Shown here one piece after another: positions 41,801 to 48,977 of a DNA stretch of 64,000 bases. The stretch comes from an uncultured Parvularculaceae bacterium. GTDB lineage: Bacteria > Pseudomonadota > Alphaproteobacteria > Caulobacterales > Parvularculaceae. Location of the stretch: positions 83,552 through 147,551 of the forward strand of contig CAMYLZ010000012.1 in NCBI GenBank assembly GCA_947259375.1, in the 5' to 3' direction. Position numbers and translations under genes: made by a program. How positions within the stretch are numbered: position 1 is the first letter of the stretch; every line of letters starts with the position of its first letter. A model generated the notes under the pieces. That model saw only the letters and a list, made by a program, of their open reading frames with translations. It was not told the DNA's origin and ran no database searches.

Positions 41801-41906
41801 CAAGGAGCGCGAGGTTCGTGGTGCCCTAATTCGCGAGCTGGGGACTTACGATCTTAATATCGATGAAGTGATGGAATTGGTGAAAAGTCAGTATGAATAT
41901 CAGTAG
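38802..41906 (+). CDS. hsdR: Type I restriction endonuclease/translocase subunit
   Basis: 1034 residues. The N-terminal nuclease motif reads RPDLVLYVNGIALGVIELKRSS (PD...ExK, about 130-150). The SF2 motor follows: Walker A TQGSGKSLTMVW (about 277), motif II DECHRTQ (about 396), motif III GFTGTPL, and motif VI-like CRVNRLDGD. The C-terminal helical domain binds HsdM. It translocates DNA with ATP and cuts unmodified DNA far from the site. Complete by eye, so the system is probably functional. Confidence 0.95.
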   Translation: MAKIGQKEIATQKRIIKLFVDDLKYTYLGDWKDREDNGNIEVEHLTTWLKKSGVSEALIGRTLRELDQAAALGEGKNLYDANKAVYSLLRYGVKVKEGAGEQNVTVQLIDWDHPDKNDFAVAEEVSVRGENKKRPDLVLYVNGIALGVIELKRSSVSIGEGIRQNLDNQKKTFIRNFFTTMQLVMAGNDTEGLRYGTIETSEKHYYQWKEQIEHGYEHLLDFHLSCLCSKDRFLEIIHDFIVFDAGTKKTGRHNQYFGVKAAQEYVDRRDGGIIWHTQGSGKSLTMVWLAKWIREHIESSRVLVITDRTELDDQIEKVFLGVDEQIYRTGSGKDLISTLNKSHEWLLCSLVHKFGRHDHKNDDDDDETAADEFIAELQASLPRDFHAKGEIFVFVDECHRTQSGKLHAAMKSILPKATFVGFTGTPLLKKDKQKSIEIFGPYIHTYKFDEAVEDGVVLDLRYEARDIDQFLTSEEKVDKWFDLKTRGLSDMARVQLKQKWGTMQKVLSSQDRLEQIVNDILMDMETKPRLMDGRGNAMLVCSSIYQACKIYDLFSKTDLAGKCAIITSYQPSPADIKGEESGEGLTEKLNQYSIYRRMLADHFELPEDEAMGKVEEFEKRVKERFKKEPGQMRLLIVVDKLLTGFDAPSATYLYIDKAMKDHGLFQAICRVNRLDGDDKEYGYIIDYKDLFNRLEGAIGDYTNGAFDQYDAADVAGILTNRVEKGKERLDEALEAVKAICESVMQPRGQKEFYDYFCGDVADKNAAAENEPKRVALYKSVAALLRAYANLANEMEDAGYTPEQIEAIKADVQYYDKMRDEIKMRSGDYLDMKQYEPAMRHLLDTYIRADESNVVADFEELGLINLIVKQGMGALDTMPDSIKDNEEAMAETIENNIRKVIIDEQSVNPKYYERMSELLDALIGERRQQALDYKKYLEKVKELCSQVVNPGGINSAAYPTTMNTPAKKALYDNLGEDQVLVTKIDTVVRHTKKADWIGSRIKEREVRGALIRELGTYDLNIDEVMELVKSQYEYQ

Positions 41907-42621
41907 CCATCACATCAGCGTTTCTAACATCTCCGTCGAGGTGGTTCGCAAACCCATCAAGAACTTGCATTTGGCTGTCTATCCGCCTGACGGACGTGTG
42001 CGCGTTGCAGTCCCTAGCCACATCAGCGATGACAATGTGCGTTTAGCAGTGATTTCGAGACTTGGATGGATCAAGAAACAGCAAGCTGATTTTGCGGCAC
42101 AGCCACGGCAGTCCGAACGCGTCTATATTTCCGGCGAAACTCATTACTTGTGGGGACGGCGCTACATCCTAAACGTACACTGGCGTCACGGGCGGCACGA
42201 ATTGTTCGTTAAGAACAACAAGGTTTTGGACCTGTATGTCAGACCTGGAACGTCTACGGAAAATCGAGCATTGGTGGTCAACGAGTGGTATCGCGCCGAG
42301 CTCAAAGCCAGGGTACCAGAGCTACTGGAAAAATGGGCGCCGAGAGTCGGCAAAGCGCCGCCCATGTGGGGCGTCAAGAAGATGCGGACAAAGTGGGGAA
42401 GCTGTAACGCTGATAGCGGCCGGATTTGGCTGAACCTCGAACTCGCAAAGAAGTCACCAGAATGCATGGAATACATTCTCTTGCATGAGCTCATTCACTT
42501 ACACGAACGTCATCATAACGATCGGTTCCGAGCGTATTTTGATCGCCTGATGCCGCAATGGCGACTTTATCGCGACAAGCTAAAATCCGAACCACTTGCC
42601 CATGAAGATTGGTCGTATTGA
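41893..42621 (+). CDS. YgjP/M48-like zinc metallopeptidase linked to the type I locus
   Basis: 242 residues with a YgjP-like layout: N-terminal beta segment (RKPIKNLHLAVYPPDGRVRVAVP), the block KMRTKWGSCNADSGRIWLNLELA, and zinc motif HELIHLHERHHNDRF (HExxH, about residue 198). Such peptidases are often the last gene of type I restriction operons, where their function is unknown; control of the HsdR subunit by proteolysis is one idea. It overlaps hsdR by 14 bases, so it clearly belongs to the operon. Confidence 0.85.
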   Translation: MNISSHHISVSNISVEVVRKPIKNLHLAVYPPDGRVRVAVPSHISDDNVRLAVISRLGWIKKQQADFAAQPRQSERVYISGETHYLWGRRYILNVHWRHGRHELFVKNNKVLDLYVRPGTSTENRALVVNEWYRAELKARVPELLEKWAPRVGKAPPMWGVKKMRTKWGSCNADSGRIWLNLELAKKSPECMEYILLHELIHLHERHHNDRFRAYFDRLMPQWRLYRDKLKSEPLAHEDWSY

Positions 42622-42682
42622 AGGTTAAGGGCCAACCTCTCAGCGTACTCCATGAAAAATCGGCGGTTTCCCTAGAATCGAT

Positions 42683-42906
42683 ATGACTTGTCATGGATAT
42701 GCGGACAGCACCGTGCTCTTTCTTCCGGGCGCGTCCGGCTGCGCCGGATCGGGCTGTCGTGAACCAAGCCCCGGCAATGCTGGGTCTTGGCCCTCCGGCT
42801 TCCATCCCTCGCGCATATAGGCGGCTGCGCCGCCTCTGTTGAGCGGCCTTTGGCCGCTTCTTTTTTTTGTCTTTTTTTGGGGCCTGCGGCCCCTTGGCCG
42901 TCAAGG
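42683..42906 (+). other. Stem-loop array upstream of ardC
   Basis: The 476-base gap 42622-43097 has no supported gene but at least eight stem-loops: 42683-42694, 42707-42717, 42734-42748 (TCCGGC-TGC-GCCGGA), 42764-42790, 42820-42834 (GGCGGC-TGC-GCCGCC), 42841-42859, 42879-42893 (GGGGCC-TGC-GGCCCC) and 42892-42906. Three share a TGC triloop with different, fully paired stems. From 42907 to 43097 I see GC-rich sequence and the ardC ribosome site (AAAGGAG, about 43082-43088). Confidence 0.6.
42841..42869 (+). terminator. Intrinsic terminator in the hsd-ardC gap
   Basis: AGCGGCC-TTT-GGCCGCT followed by TCTTTTTTTT and another T run. Strong form. It could end the type I restriction transcript or attenuate a transcript entering ardC. 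Confidence 0.7.
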
Positions 42907-43097
42907 CCAGGCCCTCCGTTTCTCTGCGGGCGTCCGCCGGGGTTTCCCCAACCTTCCGTCCACTTCGTTGCCGTGCAGGTCGGGTGATCCCCCTCCCACG
43001 GCGGACGGCCTGTGACGGCCTCACCCCGCTCATTGCCGCGTGGCTAGTTCGGTTGCAGCAGCAGCGCAACCGCGACTAACCAAAAGGAGAAAAGGCA

Positions 43098-43997
43098 ATG
43101 AAAGCTGATGTCTATACCCGTATCACTGACAAGATCGTCTCTGACCTTGAGCAAGGTGTTCGTACATGGCTCAAGCCATGGAACGCCGAGCACGCAGCCG
43201 GGCGGATCACACGACCGCTACGCCATAACGGACAGCCCTATAACGGCATCAACATTTTGATGCTGTGGGCGACCGCCGTTGAGCGTGGCTTTGCCGCGCC
43301 CATCTGGATGACCTATCGGCAGGCCATCGAGCTTGGCGCGCATGTGCGCAAGGGCGAGAAAGGCTCTTTGGTCGTCTATGCAAACACCATCACCCGCACC
43401 GAGCTTGATGTGGACACCGGCAAGGAGGAAGAGCGGGATATTCCGTTCATGAAGGGCTATTCCGTTTTTAACGTCGAACAGGTCGAGGGATTGCCCGCGC
43501 ATTTCTATGCCGTGGCCGAGCCGCAGCTTGATCCCGTCGAGCGCATCGACCATGCGGAGGCATTCTTTGCCGCAACCTCTGCCGATATCCGGCATGGCGG
43601 CAATCAGGCGTATTACGCTCTGGGTTCCGATCATGTGCAGATGCCGCCCTTTGAGGCGTTCCGCGATGCCGAGAGCTATTACGCCACCCTGGCGCATGAG
43701 ATGTCCCACTGGACGCGACACCCTAAGCGCCTTGACCGCGACTTTGGCCGCAAGCGCTTTGGCGATGAAGGTTACGCCATGGAAGAGCTTGTTGCCGAGC
43801 TTGGCTCTGCCTTCCTTGCCGCTGATCTTGGCATTACCCCCGAGGTTCGCGAGGATCACGCCGCCTATATCGGCTCGTGGCTCAAGGTGTTGAAGAACGA
43901 CAAGCGCGCGATCTTCACCGCCGCCGCTCATGCCCAGCGCGCCGCAGACTTCCTCAACGGCCTGCAAACAGAAAATGACGATCGGGCCGCCGCTTAG
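43098..43997 (+). CDS. ardC: ArdC family antirestriction protein
   Basis: 299 residues. The N-terminal ssDNA-binding domain (about 1-125: DVYTRITDKIVSDLEQGVRTW, then KPWN, and a YNGINILMLW segment) is followed by a zincin-like metallopeptidase domain with HEMSHWTRHP (about residue 201) and a downstream ligand region EELVAELGSAFL. ArdC proteins protect incoming single-stranded plasmid DNA from restriction after conjugation. On this element it sits next to a type I restriction system, so protection during transfer and defence of the host are encoded together. AAAGGAG lies upstream. Confidence 0.93.
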   Translation: MKADVYTRITDKIVSDLEQGVRTWLKPWNAEHAAGRITRPLRHNGQPYNGINILMLWATAVERGFAAPIWMTYRQAIELGAHVRKGEKGSLVVYANTITRTELDVDTGKEEERDIPFMKGYSVFNVEQVEGLPAHFYAVAEPQLDPVERIDHAEAFFAATSADIRHGGNQAYYALGSDHVQMPPFEAFRDAESYYATLAHEMSHWTRHPKRLDRDFGRKRFGDEGYAMEELVAELGSAFLAADLGITPEVREDHAAYIGSWLKVLKNDKRAIFTAAAHAQRAADFLNGLQTENDDRAAA

Positions 43998-44009
43998 GCG
44001 GCCCTTTTT
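43984..44009 (+). terminator. Terminator overlapping the ardC stop codon
   Basis: GGGCCGCC-GCTTA-GGCGGCCC then TTTTT. The TAG stop (43995-43997) lies in the loop and right arm. A sister structure with the same plan is at 55905-55925. Confidence 0.8.
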
Positions 44010-44097
44010 CCCGCCCGACCCAACCCCTGAATTTTCGGGCCGGGACATGCCCGGCCCGATGGCATTTCACGGTATTCGCAAAATGCAAATTCACCGC

Positions 44098-44577
44098 TCA
44101 CGGTTTCGCGGCATAGGCTCCGGCGCTCTGGCGACGCCTGCGCCACGGTGCGCCGGTTGCCACCGGCGGTACCGTTCTTGTTGGCGACGGTTGCGTCATC
44201 GGTTTCGTTGCCGGTGTCTGTGCTGGCTGCATTGCCTTGCGCTGCGCCTCGGGTAGGGAATCGAGCACTGATGCCCGTGCCTCTTCATCCGACCACGCTA
44301 ACCGCTCGGTGTCCTCGTGGCTGACTGTCCGCCGTGCGCGGCGGAGCAACTCATCCGTTTTGAACGGGTTCGTGCCTTCGCTTGCCAATACCTGTAGCTC
44401 CAGCAACTCGTTCTGGTCCGTCGGATCAAACAGCACCTGGGCTGTGATGCTGCGCTCGCCGACCTTTATGCGGTGTTTTCGGTCGTAGCGACTCGACTGA
44501 AACACACCCTCATGCCAGCGGATCACATCGCCCTCGATGAACTCCGCCCCGCAGACCACCCATGTCTGCCCGGTCAT
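44098..44577 (-). CDS. Hypothetical protein of the mobilisation backbone
   Basis: 159 residues. The N-terminal 80 residues look folded (strands such as TWVVCGAEFIEGDVIRW and RIKVGERSITAQVLF), followed by a charged helix and a Pro/Thr/Gln-rich tail ending in an Arg cluster. No family recognised. Translationally coupled to the pentapeptide gene upstream (start and stop overlap at 44574-44577). Confidence 0.6.
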   Translation of the reverse strand: MTGQTWVVCGAEFIEGDVIRWHEGVFQSSRYDRKHRIKVGERSITAQVLFDPTDQNELLELQVLASEGTNPFKTDELLRRARRTVSHEDTERLAWSDEEARASVLDSLPEAQRKAMQPAQTPATKPMTQPSPTRTVPPVATGAPWRRRRQSAGAYAAKP

Positions 44578-45335
44578 GAGATGCTCTGCTCGACCTGTTC
44601 CGCCGTGACCGGCGGTGCAACAGCGGGCGTGCCCACGGTCCCGCGCATTTGCTCCGAGACGACGTGGACGCCGCGCAGATCGGCATCATCCACACACATC
44701 CCCTCAAGATAGGCCGTGCGGAAGTCCACCCCGTCGAGACAGGCCCCGGAAACATCCGCACCGCGTAAATCCGCCCGCCGGAAATATGCTGCCCGGACAT
44801 AGGCGTTGCGCAGGCTGGCACCTTCGAGGTTTGCCGCCTCGAAATCCACCCATGCCAGCGCACCCGCGCCAAGATCGGCACCGGCAAGGTTTGCACCCTC
44901 AACGCCCGCGCCGTTGAGATTGACGTGGCGCAAGTCTGCGTTTTCGAGATTTGCCCCCTCCAGATCGGCCCACCACATGCCTGCCGCGACCAGTTTGGTC
45001 CCCCTCAGGCTTGCGCCGCGCAGCGATGCGCCTTTGAGCGATGCGCCGTTGAGATTTGCGCCGTCGAGGATCGCCCCGGCGAGGTTCGCGCCGCTCAGGC
45101 AAACCCCTTCCAGATTGCAGTTCGTCAGGTTCGCACCAGCCAATCTCGCTTGCCGCAAATAGCCGCCGCGCAAATCCAGACCCGCCAAACAAAAAACCTG
45201 CCCATCGGGCAGGTCGTTGTGGCGGAGGTGCTGGCAGAGCTCTTTGACGGAAGCGAACTCCAATACGCCGAGAAATGTTCCGTCTGCGGATAAGATTTTA
45301 ATATCAAAAGGATTTTGCTGTTTATATATCTCCAT
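44574..45335 (-). CDS. Pentapeptide repeat protein
   Basis: 253 residues. From about residue 50 to 225 there are roughly 35 successive A(D/N)LXX pentapeptides (LAGANLTNCNLEGVCLSGANL and similar), forming a right-handed quadrilateral beta-helix. Some members of this fold mimic DNA (QnrB, MfpA) and bind gyrase. On a mobile element with a relaxase and antirestriction gene, a DNA-mimic role is conceivable, but nothing specific shows it. The N-terminal 45 residues are a separate small domain. Start region is AT-rich. Confidence 0.88.
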   Translation of the reverse strand: MEIYKQQNPFDIKILSADGTFLGVLEFASVKELCQHLRHNDLPDGQVFCLAGLDLRGGYLRQARLAGANLTNCNLEGVCLSGANLAGAILDGANLNGASLKGASLRGASLRGTKLVAAGMWWADLEGANLENADLRHVNLNGAGVEGANLAGADLGAGALAWVDFEAANLEGASLRNAYVRAAYFRRADLRGADVSGACLDGVDFRTAYLEGMCVDDADLRGVHVVSEQMRGTVGTPAVAPPVTAEQVEQSIS

Positions 45336-45519
45336 TTCTTTATTCCCATTAAATTAGATAATTATATCAGCTCCTTATCTATCCGTATAAATCACTAAAT
45401 CTGAAATATTCTTATGTAATTGCGTATCGTATAGACTCGCAATATTTTTGTTGAGGATATTATTGTGATGCGTTTTATATGAGAGTGCTTATTTTTATTC
45501 ACTCTTCTGGTCTCTTAAA

Positions 45520-46146
45520 ATGACGTGCCAAAGTATTCAAAAAATTATTCCCTTGTTATGTGTGACATTTTTCCTGTTCGGCTGCGTTGCTACGACAAAG
45601 GGCTATCAGCAAGTTCTTGATACGTGGATCGGATCGACCGAGCAGAGCCTTGTACAAAGCTGGGGGCCACCGGACAATGTTTACGAAAACAATGGCATGC
45701 GGATACTCACGTACGACCAGCAGAAAACAACTTCGATTTCAATCCCGCAATATCAAACCACCACCCATCAAGGCACCGTATATGGAGGCGGCACCCTCGG
45801 TTCGTACTCCGGAACATCTGGAACATGGGTCAATCAAACCAGCACGGCCCATCATCGTTGTAAAACCAACTTTACAACTGATGAACGCGGTGTAATTCGC
45901 AGTTATTCGTTTGAAGGAAATTCTTGCCGTAGCCAAGAAACAGGGTCAGAAAACAAGAATCGAAAAGTTCGTTGTTTTTTTGGCCCAAATGACAAAAAAG
46001 ATTTGCTTGAAAGCGAATGTGAGAACAAAGGTGGGACCTTCCTAAATTACCTCCCTGACTCTGATTTAGTTACCTGCAACGCACCTGGCATCGGAGAGCT
46101 CGATATGCAAAAGCATGAGTGCCGAAAGCTTGGAGGGACATACTAG
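45520..46146 (+). CDS. Predicted lipoprotein, low-GC cargo
   Basis: 208 residues. Signal peptide with lipobox LFGC (Cys about residue 22). A SmpA/OmlA-like segment (LVQSWGPPDNVYENNGMRILTY, about 43-66) is followed by a Gly/Thr-rich stretch and a Cys-rich C-terminal part (six or more Cys after residue 110) that may form disulphides. Base composition is visibly lower in G+C than the mobilisation genes on either side, as is the AT-rich gap 45336-45519 before it, so it was probably acquired separately. Function unknown. Confidence 0.7.
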   Translation: MTCQSIQKIIPLLCVTFFLFGCVATTKGYQQVLDTWIGSTEQSLVQSWGPPDNVYENNGMRILTYDQQKTTSISIPQYQTTTHQGTVYGGGTLGSYSGTSGTWVNQTSTAHHRCKTNFTTDERGVIRSYSFEGNSCRSQETGSENKNRKVRCFFGPNDKKDLLESECENKGGTFLNYLPDSDLVTCNAPGIGELDMQKHECRKLGGTY

Positions 46147-46200
46147 GGTGCCCAATGGGAGCGCGGTTTCTTATGAGGTCTGATAGCCCTGTGCCTTGCA

Positions 46201-48036
46201 TCAATCAATTTCGGCGTGAACTAATGGATTCGGATCGGCGCAGTCCTTCAGGCTGGACAGGAAGTAGGGCAGCTTCTGCGCCTTGATCGGGCGCAGGCCG
46301 CCCCGGAAGAACAGCAATTCCTCATCCGGCCTCATGTTCATCACTTCATCCGGCGTCATTAACGGACGGCCTGTCTCGCTGGTGCTTTCCCTGTCGCCGC
46401 TCGACCCACTCGACCACACCGTGGCTTTGCCGAGCATGTCCGAGGCGTATTTCGCCGTGAACAAATCCGCCGTGCCGAAGAACTGGATAATGCGGGCATT
46501 GCCGATGAAGGTTTGCCAGCCGTCGCGGTAATTGTCCTTGAGCTGGTTCAGGTCTTGCAAAATAGGCCACATCTTCACGCCATAGGCGCGCCCTTCGGCC
46601 ATCCCACGCTCGGCCATGCGCAGATGCCCGAGCGCGGCAAACTCATCGAGCAGGAACAGTGTGCCGGGTCGCGATGGTCCTTTGGTGCGGGAGAGCGCTG
46701 TCAGGCTCAGCGTAATCATCAACCGAAGCCAGCGGGCAAACTGCCCGCTGACATGTTCAAACGGCAGGCAGAGATAGATGGTCATGGGTTTGCGCTTGAG
46801 GTCCGCCAGATCGAAGTCCGACGAACTGAGCACCAGCCGCATCCGGTTGCTGTCAAGAAAGTTGGTATGGCGTTGCGCCGTCGAGAGCACGGCGGGGCCT
46901 TCACGATCCGACTTCGAGAGGAAGCGATTGGCGGCACGGGCAATCAGCCCGTCCGCTTGCACCAGCTTCGACATCTTGCGCAGCAGATCGGTCCAGTCTT
47001 CCGGGGCTTGGGTAATCAGCTCGCGCACCGTGAGCAGGTTGCGCCGCTCCGGTTCTTCCATGAAAGCGACATAGAGGATCAGGCCGGTGAGCAAAGATTC
47101 CGCTTCATCGGCAAAATGACCTTCGACGCCCGACGTGCCCTTGTCGCGCAGCACGAGGGCGTTCGCCATCATGCCTGCGTCGTCGCCCACATCGTCGCTG
47201 TTGATGTCGAGCCAGTCGAGCGGATTGAAAGCCGAACAGGGCAAGTCCCATGGCGGGCCAGCGTGCAGGCCCCATGGGTTCAGGACATGGACTTCCTGCC
47301 CCATCTCGCGTCGTTGTTTTGCGGTGACGGCGGCGTTCTCGCCCTTCGGATCATTGCAGATGACCGAGCCTTCCCATGTGAGCAGGTTCGGAATCACCGA
47401 GCAGACGCCCTTTCCGGCACCAGATGCGGCCACGGTAATCAAATGGCCGTCGCCATCGAACCATAGCCCCTCATTGCCGAGTTCCGGGTATTGGCCGAGA
47501 TAGACGCCCTCATTGTTGAGCAGTCCGGCCTTTTTGATTTCCTTGTCATTGGCAAACCGGGCCGAGCCATGCGTGGTCAGTTGCGGCTCATCCTCTTCGC
47601 CGAAGAATGCCATGAAGGCGCGCCAGATGATCCTGGCCCCGAGATAGCCGAGCGCGGCGACACCCGGCCAGAATGCGAGGCTGTTTGCCATGCGATTGAA
47701 GTTGCCGGTATCGCCGGTCACGGCGTCGGCATAAAGGAGTAAGGGAATGCCGAGCCCGGCGCAGAGCTGCCATAGCCGGATATGTTTCCAGCTCCGGCGA
47801 CCTTCCTCGTCGCCGTCCGCATCCTCGTCTTCCTCATCATCTTCCGCAGCGGATTTGGGGATGCCGAAAGCAGAGAGGACCGTCAGTCCCCCAAACAGCA
47901 TCCCCGCCGCCAGAGACGCCATAGCGATAGGCTCCCATGCCGTCGGCATATCGCCCTTGAAAATCAGCAGCGCCGCGAGCGGAATCCCAATCAGGATTCC
48001 GCCAAGGATCATCAGTTCGCGGGTCTGCGTTTTCAT
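46201..48036 (-). CDS. traG: VirD4/TraG type IV coupling protein
   Basis: 611-residue inner-membrane ATPase that brings the relaxase-DNA complex to a type IV secretion channel. Membrane helices lie in residues 8-60 and 85-145, with an acidic stretch between (DDEEDEDADGDEE). Walker A region AASGAGKGVCSVIPN (about 205-220), then NDPKGEN, and Walker B LFLLDEFAALGHL (about 455). No other type IV secretion genes are in the window. It reads away from mobC-relaxase, with the stem-loop array and likely oriT between. Confidence 0.93.
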   Translation of the reverse strand: MKTQTRELMILGGILIGIPLAALLIFKGDMPTAWEPIAMASLAAGMLFGGLTVLSAFGIPKSAAEDDEEDEDADGDEEGRRSWKHIRLWQLCAGLGIPLLLYADAVTGDTGNFNRMANSLAFWPGVAALGYLGARIIWRAFMAFFGEEDEPQLTTHGSARFANDKEIKKAGLLNNEGVYLGQYPELGNEGLWFDGDGHLITVAASGAGKGVCSVIPNLLTWEGSVICNDPKGENAAVTAKQRREMGQEVHVLNPWGLHAGPPWDLPCSAFNPLDWLDINSDDVGDDAGMMANALVLRDKGTSGVEGHFADEAESLLTGLILYVAFMEEPERRNLLTVRELITQAPEDWTDLLRKMSKLVQADGLIARAANRFLSKSDREGPAVLSTAQRHTNFLDSNRMRLVLSSSDFDLADLKRKPMTIYLCLPFEHVSGQFARWLRLMITLSLTALSRTKGPSRPGTLFLLDEFAALGHLRMAERGMAEGRAYGVKMWPILQDLNQLKDNYRDGWQTFIGNARIIQFFGTADLFTAKYASDMLGKATVWSSGSSGDRESTSETGRPLMTPDEVMNMRPDEELLFFRGGLRPIKAQKLPYFLSSLKDCADPNPLVHAEID

Positions 48037-48240
48037 CGCGGCTCCCGTGATGAGCGGGCCGTGTCATGGCTCCTCAGGCCATGCCAACGGACCGCAAGAT
48101 GCGCGGTGCAGGCCCCGGTGTCAGGGCGTTCGCGCGTTGTTCCGGCGGCCAAAATCGGCTACAAAAGCGAGCGGCAAGTGTCGCACAATTTCCATATATG
48201 TGATAGCCTGAAATATACCATAAGGTGAAGGGCAAGCCAT

Positions 48241-48257
48241 GTGCGGTATAACCGCAC
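48241..48257 (+). other. Inverted repeat, candidate oriT arm
   Basis: GTGCGGT-ATA-ACCGCAC, a perfect 7-bp inverted repeat in the gap between traG and mobC. MOBP-type oriT sites usually have an inverted repeat beside the nick site next to mobC. No nick motif was recognised, so the assignment is positional. Another hairpin (CATGGC...GCCATG, 48065-48083) lies closer to traG; the intervening 48084-48240 looks ordinary and AT-richer. Confidence 0.4.
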
Positions 48258-48276
48258 GACCGGCCCGGCCCCGAAT

Positions 48277-48587
48277 CGACGGTGTCGTTTCGGCACGCGT
48301 GCCTGGCTTGGCAAGGGGACATCCTTCCCCGTTGCATCCCCGGTCAAGGCGCTTCGCCCCTGAACCCAGACCGCTGTTTCGGCAGCGGCATCGACCAGCA
48401 TCCGTGCTGGACCGGCCAACCCCTTCGGTTGGATGCGGCGTCGGGTTTCTCCCCGACATGACGACCAAGGCGCGCCGCCCTTGGAACCCGTGAGGGGATA
48501 GCGCACCCCCTCAACCCGCGTCAGGGGTATGCCCCCTGAACCCGCACCAGCAACCGTGCTGGACCCTGCCAAGGAGGGCGTCCTTGG
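48277..48587 (+). other. Dense array of stem-loops upstream of mobC
   Basis: Back-to-back hairpins at 48277-48287, 48292-48303, 48311-48335, 48342-48366, 48371-48388 (CCGCTG/CAGCGG), 48395-48410 (CCAGCA/TGCTGG), 48416-48432 (CCAACC/GGTTGG), 48440-48457, 48465-48484 (CCAAGG/CCTTGG), 48491-48513 (TGAGGGG/CCCCTCA), 48521-48539 (TCAGGGG/CCCCTGA), 48547-48562 (CCAGCA/TGCTGG) and 48569-48587 (CCAAGGA/TCCTTGG). Linkers are about five to eight bases, often (A)ACCCG or (G)ATGC. No convincing protein is encoded on either strand. The last hairpin abuts the mobC region. Confidence 0.7.
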
Positions 48588-48617
48588 ATGCGCAATTGGC
48601 TTGGCGGAGGCAAGCGC

Positions 48618-48977
48618 ATGGCAGGCAGCGAAAAGCGTAAACGCAACAAGCTCGCGCATGTCCGCCTGAGCGACGAGGAGCACGCGCTCCTCAAATCCGC
48701 TGCCGATAAAACCGGCCTTGCCCTTGGCGCATATCTGCGCGCCGCAGCCCTCGATAGCCCCGGCCCCCGTGCCGCCCGCAAGCCGCCCATCCGGCGGCAG
48801 GAGCTTGTCCGCCTGCTGGGGCAGATCGGCAAGCTGGGCAGCAACGTCAACCAGATCGCCCGCGCCCTGAATACCGGCGACGACCCTTACGGCCTTGTCG
48901 ATGACATGAAGGCCGCCTCGGTCGAGGTTGCCGAGATGCGCGCTGCCATCCTGCAAGCTCTCGGGAGGTCGCCGTGA
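48618..48977 (+). CDS. mobC: MobC-type relaxosome accessory protein
   Basis: About 119 residues. An N-terminal ribbon-helix-helix-like segment (HVRLSDEEHALLKSAADKTGLALGAYLRAAAL) is followed by the MobC signature LLGQIGKLGSNVNQIARALNTG and a C-terminal helix. It binds oriT and opens the nick region for the relaxase. I prefer the ATG at 48618, preceded by GGAGG (48606-48610); an upstream ATG at 48588 lies just after the last array hairpin and lacks a ribosome site. It overlaps the relaxase start by four bases. Confidence 0.88.
   Translation: MAGSEKRKRNKLAHVRLSDEEHALLKSAADKTGLALGAYLRAAALDSPGPRAARKPPIRRQELVRLLGQIGKLGSNVNQIARALNTGDDPYGLVDDMKAASVEVAEMRAAILQALGRSP

Noticed and set aside
48241..48587. 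CRISPR array
   Set aside because: The hairpins are not one repeated sequence with unique spacers; stems differ and linkers are only a few bases.
48159..48956. 265-codon minus-strand frame across the stem-loop array
   Set aside because: Runs through hairpins and the mobC gene, has no ribosome site or recognisable fold; composition effect.
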